DNA of 25,522 nucleotides from Methanomassiliicoccales archaeon PtaU1.Bin030 (GTDB taxonomy: Archaea > Thermoplasmatota > Thermoplasmata > Methanomassiliicoccales > Methanomassiliicoccaceae). Positions 21,697-25,522 of the stretch are shown piece after piece. The translations under genes were made by a program, and so were the position numbers. A model generated the notes under the pieces. The model made no database searches and was not told the origin of the DNA. It saw only the letters and a list, made by a program, of their open reading frames with translations. The stretch is from the NCBI GenBank assembly GCA_002067635.1, contig MVRB01000068.1, positions 1 to 25,522 of the forward strand, given 5' to 3'. Numbering within the stretch: position 1 is the stretch's first letter; each line of letters opens with the position of its first letter.

Positions 21697-22766
21697 GATA
21701 GGACATACTCTAGCATGTTCATGTCCCTTGCGTCCTTAATTTCCCTGGCGATTCTCTGCCCTGTGCTCATGCCAGGCTCTATCATGTCGGAATAGGGGGA
21801 GCCGGAGATGTATGGATTGGTGCCCGCGACAATCCGGCAGGATATCTCGAACACCTTGAACTCCAGTTTATCCGTCACGATGGTCTCCAGGCAGAAAGGA
21901 CCGATGAGACCACCGAACAGCTCATAGCTCTTCTGGATGACGTTCTCCCCCATCTCAAAGACCTGTGACAACAGGCTCTCGCGTATTACGATGGGGATGT
22001 TACCTGTGACCACCAGAGAGGGGAACATGCCGTGCTTCTTCAGCTCCTCGGTGGAGCCTAGCTTGTAGAGCTCGTCTATGTTGCTCTCATCTCTGCGGTC
22101 CATGGAGAGGAGCTCCAAGGCGCCTTCTCCCACCCGATATCCGGACTTACGGATGGGGGAGTAGAAGTAGTGAAGGTAGTACCTGGTCCCGAGCACGTAC
22201 TCTTGTATGGTGTATGATTCCTGGCTGAGGTCGATGCCCATCTTGAACTCCATGTAGTCCTTGGCGATGAAGAACCCACGGCCTCCTTTTGCCCCGTTAT
22301 ACTTGACTAGGACAGGCTCTTTGATATCCTTGGCATCAGCTATGCGCTTTGGCATCTGGATGCCGGCAGATTCGAGCCAAGAGCGTTGGATGTCGCGGTC
22401 CTCCTCCCAGCGCAGGACGGCTCGGTTTCCGAAGGTAGGGACCTCCATGGCCTCGAACCTCTTGGTACCCATGTACTCCACGAAAGAGCCGTGAGGTATG
22501 ATGATCACGTTACGGTCGGTAAGCTCTGACGCCCTGTCCACAAAATCATCGTAGCTGTCGAACCTCATGAACTCATCGGGCTTTGACAGTGGAAAGGCAT
22601 CGTAGAACCTGGTCTTCTGGTTGACCGCCAACCCCAAGGTCTTGAAGCCTTCCTTCTTGGCGCCGTTGAACAATTGAAGTGAAGTATGAGAACACAACGT
22701 GGCGATGGTGATTTCCTCAGGATCGTAGTCTTTGACGATCTCATTGATCCTTTTCCTTGGGACCAT
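21693..22766 (-). CDS. purP: Formate-dependent FAICAR synthetase PurP
   Basis: ATP-grasp enzyme that makes FAICAR from AICAR, formate and ATP, the folate-independent ninth step of archaeal IMP synthesis. The 357 residues match PurP length. Seen: ITIATLCSHTSLQLFNGAKKEGF (19-41), a substrate region with GRGFFIAKDYMEF, and the nucleotide/metal part KVFEISCRIVAGTNPYISGSPYS near the C-terminus. ATG 22766 has a TATA-like element 27 nt upstream, fitting a leaderless mRNA. No purO or other pur gene is nearby. Confidence 0.9.
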   Translation of the reverse strand: MVPRKRINEIVKDYDPEEITIATLCSHTSLQLFNGAKKEGFKTLGLAVNQKTRFYDAFPLSKPDEFMRFDSYDDFVDRASELTDRNVIIIPHGSFVEYMGTKRFEAMEVPTFGNRAVLRWEEDRDIQRSWLESAGIQMPKRIADAKDIKEPVLVKYNGAKGGRGFFIAKDYMEFKMGIDLSQESYTIQEYVLGTRYYLHYFYSPIRKSGYRVGEGALELLSMDRRDESNIDELYKLGSTEELKKHGMFPSLVVTGNIPIVIRESLLSQVFEMGENVIQKSYELFGGLIGPFCLETIVTDKLEFKVFEISCRIVAGTNPYISGSPYSDMIEPGMSTGQRIAREIKDARDMNMLEYVLS

Positions 22767-22789
22767 AACAAAGCATTTCGAACCTTTCT

Positions 22790-22800
22790 GATAAACTTTT
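22790..22800 (-). promoter_or_regulatory. TATA-like element for purP-nep1
   Basis: The minus strand reads AAAAGTTTATC, centred about 27 nt before the purP ATG. Confidence 0.5.
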
Positions 22801-22829
22801 CCTACGACCGATTGGCAGGTCGCGCGGAA

Positions 22830-23351
22830 TTAGATCAGCTTGACACCCAATAACTCGAAGATGAGGTAGACGACTGAGGCTCTGGTTATTCCGGCAAGGA
22901 AATTTGTGAGAACGAAATACCTCAGCCTCATCAATCCCTTCTGGTTGAACAGAGAGAAAAGGTACAGTGGTACAGTATCTACCATCAATGGGACGCTCAG
23001 GATAGCATAAAGTCCGTAGTACCTTGTCCGGGCCACGAAGCGCTGCATCAGTTCCAAGAACTTGCGCGTGAGCCCACTGCGGGACATCAGGTTCACCAAT
23101 CCGTTGTTGACCTTATCGCCAAGCGTGAACACGATGATGGAGCCTACCGCCTTGCCAGAGCCTAGTATTAGCCCTTTTATGATTATCGAGGTCTCAGGAC
23201 TGAAGAAGAGGCCGGTCTCTACTGGAATAGGCAGGAATATGGTGGCGGCCACTGCATAGATGAAGAAAACGATACTGTAGATGATGGGGTCGTGTGATAG
23301 GCCGCCTAAGAATTCGATGAACCCTGAGAAGATGTCCACATTTACGTCCAT
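22830..23351 (-). CDS. DedA/VTT-like membrane protein
   Basis: Polytopic membrane protein of 173 residues. It shows the re-entrant-loop look of the DedA/VTT (SNARE-associated) family: IFLPIPVETGLFF (38-50), then the glycine-rich GLILGSGKAVGSIIVFTLGDKV (60-81) and a C-terminal helix FLAGITRASVVYLIFELLG. Family members act in lipid flipping or scrambling and membrane homeostasis; the substrate is unknown. The TATA box TTTATA (23364-23369, TATAAA on the minus strand) lies only 15 nt before ATG 23351 but 27 nt before the in-frame GTG codon 5 (23339), so the leaderless start may be GTG 23339. Confidence 0.72.
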   Translation of the reverse strand: MDVNVDIFSGFIEFLGGLSHDPIIYSIVFFIYAVAATIFLPIPVETGLFFSPETSIIIKGLILGSGKAVGSIIVFTLGDKVNNGLVNLMSRSGLTRKFLELMQRFVARTRYYGLYAILSVPLMVDTVPLYLFSLFNQKGLMRLRYFVLTNFLAGITRASVVYLIFELLGVKLI

Positions 23352-23616
23352 AGCGGAATGCGGTTTATACCTTCTTGTGCTGAATCATCTCGTTGTGACC
23401 AGGTTTGGGGTACAAGCAGGATAGAGGGCATGTGTCTTGGGCTAAAGGGGAAAACGAACATGGGCTGAGGCAGTCGATCTGTCCTCAAGGGTAAGGATCC
23501 CGATGCAATGTTCTCATCCCTGGCCTGATGCTCGTTGAAGAGGGATGCGAACTAATTCCATCGTATGTTCTATAGACCTAAACTCTCATTATCCAGACTA
23601 TTTTCCAGCTGGGCAA
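23352..23616. other. Intergenic region with two hairpins
   Basis: No gene is supported in the 308 nt between the DedA-like gene and the coiled-coil protein gene. GAGGCAG (23467-23473) pairs with CTG-CCTC (23479-23486, one bulged T) over a 5-nt loop. CATCCCT (23515-23521) is the inverse of AGGGATG (23541-23547) with 19 nt between. No tRNA-like arms and no promoter for an RNA were seen. Confidence 0.35.
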
Positions 23617-23626
23617 TATATTTAAA
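23617..23626 (+). promoter_or_regulatory. TATA box for the coiled-coil protein gene
   Basis: TATATTTAAA is centred 38-39 nt before ATG 23660. The short leader includes the SD-like AGGGA 5 nt before the ATG. Confidence 0.55.
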
Positions 23627-23659
23627 CCAAATAGCTGATTACACCTGACAGGGAATCTG

Positions 23660-24274
23660 ATGGCGCCGAAAACAAGTGGTGAGAAGGACGACTGGATGAA
23701 GCAGTTGGATGCCGAGTTGGAGAAACAGACCCAAGAGATCATGAAGGACGCGGCGGAGCTGCAAACCCAGATGGGCGCTTTGAACAAGACCCTGATCTCT
23801 GATTTTGACAGGATCAAGGAGCGATTCGATAAGCAACGAGTGTTCCTGACCATGGAGCCACAGAGGAGCGTGTACGCCCAGCAGGATGACACTCAGGAGA
23901 AGTGGGACTTTAAGAACGACTTCCGGCCCGAGGAGATACGCAATATCCAGCTCATCGACAGGACCCAGGAGCAGGGTCGGATGGGGGATTCTCTAAAGGT
24001 ATGGTATTACAACGACAATGGCGTCGTTCGCATGCGCATGATCTTCGAATATTGCGAGGGAGAGCACTATTACAAGTATGCTGGATGGAAACGTGTGTTC
24101 GGACAGTTCGTGGTCTATGATGCTGCTCTCAGTGATGTGGAGATCGATGAGGTCCATGACAAGATGGCCGTCGTTGTGAAGGCCTGGTATGAGAGCCACC
24201 TTCGCCACAACCGTGAAGTGCTGATCAACGCCCTCAAGGAGAACTTTGAGAAAGGCGAGACCTTCACAGAGTGA
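23660..24274 (+). CDS. Uncharacterised coiled-coil protein upstream of RPA
   Basis: 204 residues, no family recognised. Residues about 10-65 are a charged helix with heptad spacing (for example DWMKQLDAELEKQTQEIMKD), likely a coiled coil. The C-terminal part (about 85-200) is mixed alpha/beta with many aromatic residues: SLKVWYYNDNGVVRMRMIFEY, then GEHYYKYAGWKRVFGQF and a last amphipathic helix. A globular domain is implied. No signal peptide, membrane helix or cysteine motif. An SD-like AGGGA precedes the ATG by 5 nt. The RPA gene follows after 177 nt with its own promoter, so a link to DNA replication is only a position-based guess. Confidence 0.68.
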   Translation: MAPKTSGEKDDWMKQLDAELEKQTQEIMKDAAELQTQMGALNKTLISDFDRIKERFDKQRVFLTMEPQRSVYAQQDDTQEKWDFKNDFRPEEIRNIQLIDRTQEQGRMGDSLKVWYYNDNGVVRMRMIFEYCEGEHYYKYAGWKRVFGQFVVYDAALSDVEIDEVHDKMAVVVKAWYESHLRHNREVLINALKENFEKGETFTE

Positions 24275-24332
24275 TCGTCGGTTACCCTGCAAATCCCTTC
24301 ATCAACACTTTATTCTGTTTTCGTCCCGCCCA

Positions 24333-24352
24333 CAGGGCCCTCTTGAGCCCTG
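24333..24352. terminator. Hairpin between the coiled-coil and RPA genes
   Basis: CAGGGC (24333-24338) and GCCCTG (24347-24352) form a perfect 6-bp stem with an 8-nt loop, 58 nt after the previous stop. The sequence after it is AT-rich but lacks a T-run, so a terminator role is uncertain. Confidence 0.3.
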
Positions 24353-24396
24353 GCGATAATATTTCGGGTAGGTACTTTCGGCCACCCTATAACAAT

Positions 24397-24407
24397 GCAT
24401 TTAATAC
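24397..24407 (+). promoter_or_regulatory. TATA-like element for the RPA gene
   Basis: GCATTTAATAC puts the RNA start near 24429 and the leader at about 23 nt, which holds GAGGT (24441-24445), the likely ribosome-binding site. Confidence 0.45.
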
Positions 24408-24451
24408 TCAGAAAGATAGGTTAGAGCGACTTCATCAATCGAGGTATGGAA

Positions 24452-25522
24452 ATGATGAACAAAGAAGAGATCGCACCCCATGTGAAAGAGATTGCCAGGG
24501 TGCTGGAAGGAAAGGTAAAGGAGCAGGATATCGAGAAAGACCTGGACAATTACCTGAACGTCTACAGGATGTCCTTGGAGGCTTCTAAGCGGCATATCGT
24601 TCGCAAGTACGGAGGCGACCCCAACTCATTGACCAAGGGTGAGAGGAAGTTGCTCTCTCAGCTGGGTCTGAGCGAGCAAAGTGTGGACCTTCTGGTCAGG
24701 GTCATGTCATCAGCTGCCAGGGAGGTCGTGGTCAGCGGGTCGCCCAAGACCATTCTGAGCGGCATCATGGCCGATGAGAACGGCAGAACTGTGAAGTTTA
24801 CTGTTTGGGATGTCTCCAAGGCCGATCTGAAGGCAGGGGAGAACTATCTGATCCGTTATGCCTATACAAAGGAGTGGAATGGACAGCCTGAGGTTCATCT
24901 CGGCAACCGGGCGGTGGTCGAGCTAAGGCCGCAGGACGAGGTGAAAGTGCCGGAGGGAGTGACCGTACCGGAGGTAGGAGGATATTCCGCCCCCATCGTG
25001 GCCAAGGTCTCGGAGCTCAGGGAGAACATGAACAATGTCACCCTAACAGCGCGCATCCTGACCATGAAGAGCCGAGAGGTCGAGACCCCCACAGGCAAGA
25101 AGGCGATGTTCGCCGGCATCATGGCCGATGAGACTGGCAAGGTCGAGTTCACCGCCTGGCATGATTTTGCCCTCAAGGAGGGTGAGGTGGTCACCATCAC
25201 CAACGCCTATGTGAAGGGCTGGAAAGGCATCCCTCGGTTGAGCTTTGGTGAGAAGGCGCAGGTCACCCGACCCAAGATAAAGTTCCCCGGCGAACAAGAG
25301 CTATCGCAAGCGTCGAAGAAGACGATCGCAGAGATGGAACGCTCCGGAGGGGCTGCCGATGTGGTTGTTCACGGAACGGTCGTGGACATAAAGAAAGGCA
25401 CAGGACTCATCTTCCGCTGCCCAGAATGTAACCGGGTGGTTCAAAAAGGAGTGTGCCAGGTTCATGGAAAGGTGCATCAGGTACCGGACCTGCGGATCAA
25501 GGTGGTGGTAGATGATGGATCG
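24452..25522 (+). CDS. Single-stranded DNA-binding protein RPA, zinc-finger type (3' cut)
   Basis: Archaeal replication protein A that coats single-stranded DNA in replication and repair; 357 codons are seen before the right edge. A helical N-terminal part (about 1-60) is followed by two related OB folds, marked by GIMADENGRTVKFTVWD (104-120) and GIMADETGKVEFTAWHD (222-238). A third OB fold opening near 300 carries a zinc finger with C323, C326, C335 and H338. The protein runs on beyond the window. ATG 24452 is chosen because GAGGT lies 6 nt upstream; the in-frame ATG at 24446 touches that site and ATG 24455 is also possible. The repeat of the OB module suggests internal duplication. Confidence 0.9.
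   Translation, partial: MMNKEEIAPHVKEIARVLEGKVKEQDIEKDLDNYLNVYRMSLEASKRHIVRKYGGDPNSLTKGERKLLSQLGLSEQSVDLLVRVMSSAAREVVVSGSPKTILSGIMADENGRTVKFTVWDVSKADLKAGENYLIRYAYTKEWNGQPEVHLGNRAVVELRPQDEVKVPEGVTVPEVGGYSAPIVAKVSELRENMNNVTLTARILTMKSREVETPTGKKAMFAGIMADETGKVEFTAWHDFALKEGEVVTITNAYVKGWKGIPRLSFGEKAQVTRPKIKFPGEQELSQASKKTIAEMERSGGAADVVVHGTVVDIKKGTGLIFRCPECNRVVQKGVCQVHGKVHQVPDLRIKVVVDDGS

Noticed and set aside
1..25522. CRISPR arrays, tRNA or rRNA genes
   Set aside because: No regularly spaced direct repeats, no T-arm plus anticodon-arm layout and no rRNA core sequences were seen on reading both strands.

Overview
This window reads as a chromosomal segment of an archaeon, most likely a member of the Thermoplasmatota close to the Methanomassiliicoccales. 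The evidence is the gene set: CDP-archaeol synthase, PurP, Nep1, XPD helicase, a zinc-finger RPA, an MTH1187-type thiamine-binding protein, Trm112 and PdxS. TATA elements recur about 27-30 nt before start codons, which fits leaderless transcripts. The order-level assignment is inference; archaeal origin is firm.

Left end (1-5120): a transposase gene cut by the window edge abuts a surface-glycan cluster. The cluster has a UDP-sugar 6-dehydrogenase (minus strand), a Gfo/Idh/MocA sugar dehydrogenase and two family-2 glycosyltransferases (plus strand). Between the two dehydrogenases lie about 550 nt without a convincing protein gene. This stretch can fold into a branched structure closed by a 12-bp helix and is the best candidate here for an undescribed RNA.

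Middle (5062-13848): carS-pyrE-udg form a minus-strand operon with overlapping ends, joining membrane lipid synthesis, UMP synthesis and uracil repair. An acetate-transporter-family gene, an XPD helicase, an uncharacterised small protein and a thiamine-binding protein follow. A class V aminotransferase and serA overlap by 4 nt and form a phosphorylated serine pathway. They are preceded by a long leader holding a 47-codon ORF rich in Ser and Gly with one Cys. A small ferredoxin-fold protein lies upstream.

Right part (14239-25522): a sodium:solute symporter is preceded by a 37-aa membrane peptide gene and followed by a terminator. A phenylacetate-CoA ligase and an ACT-domain protein overlap by 1 nt. 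Then come an acidic coiled protein with a Cys/His cluster and a lysine tail, a Trm112-like zinc protein, an aspartate-type aminotransferase and PdxS. PurP and Nep1 overlap by 4 nt. A DedA/VTT membrane protein, a coiled-coil protein of unknown function and a zinc-finger RPA cut by the right edge complete the window.

The content is mostly housekeeping metabolism (amino acids, purine, pyrimidine, PLP, lipids) plus information processing (XPD, RPA, Nep1, Trm112), with an accessory glycan and IS zone at the left. Both leaderless and Shine-Dalgarno starts are visible, the latter mainly inside operons or where a short leader exists.
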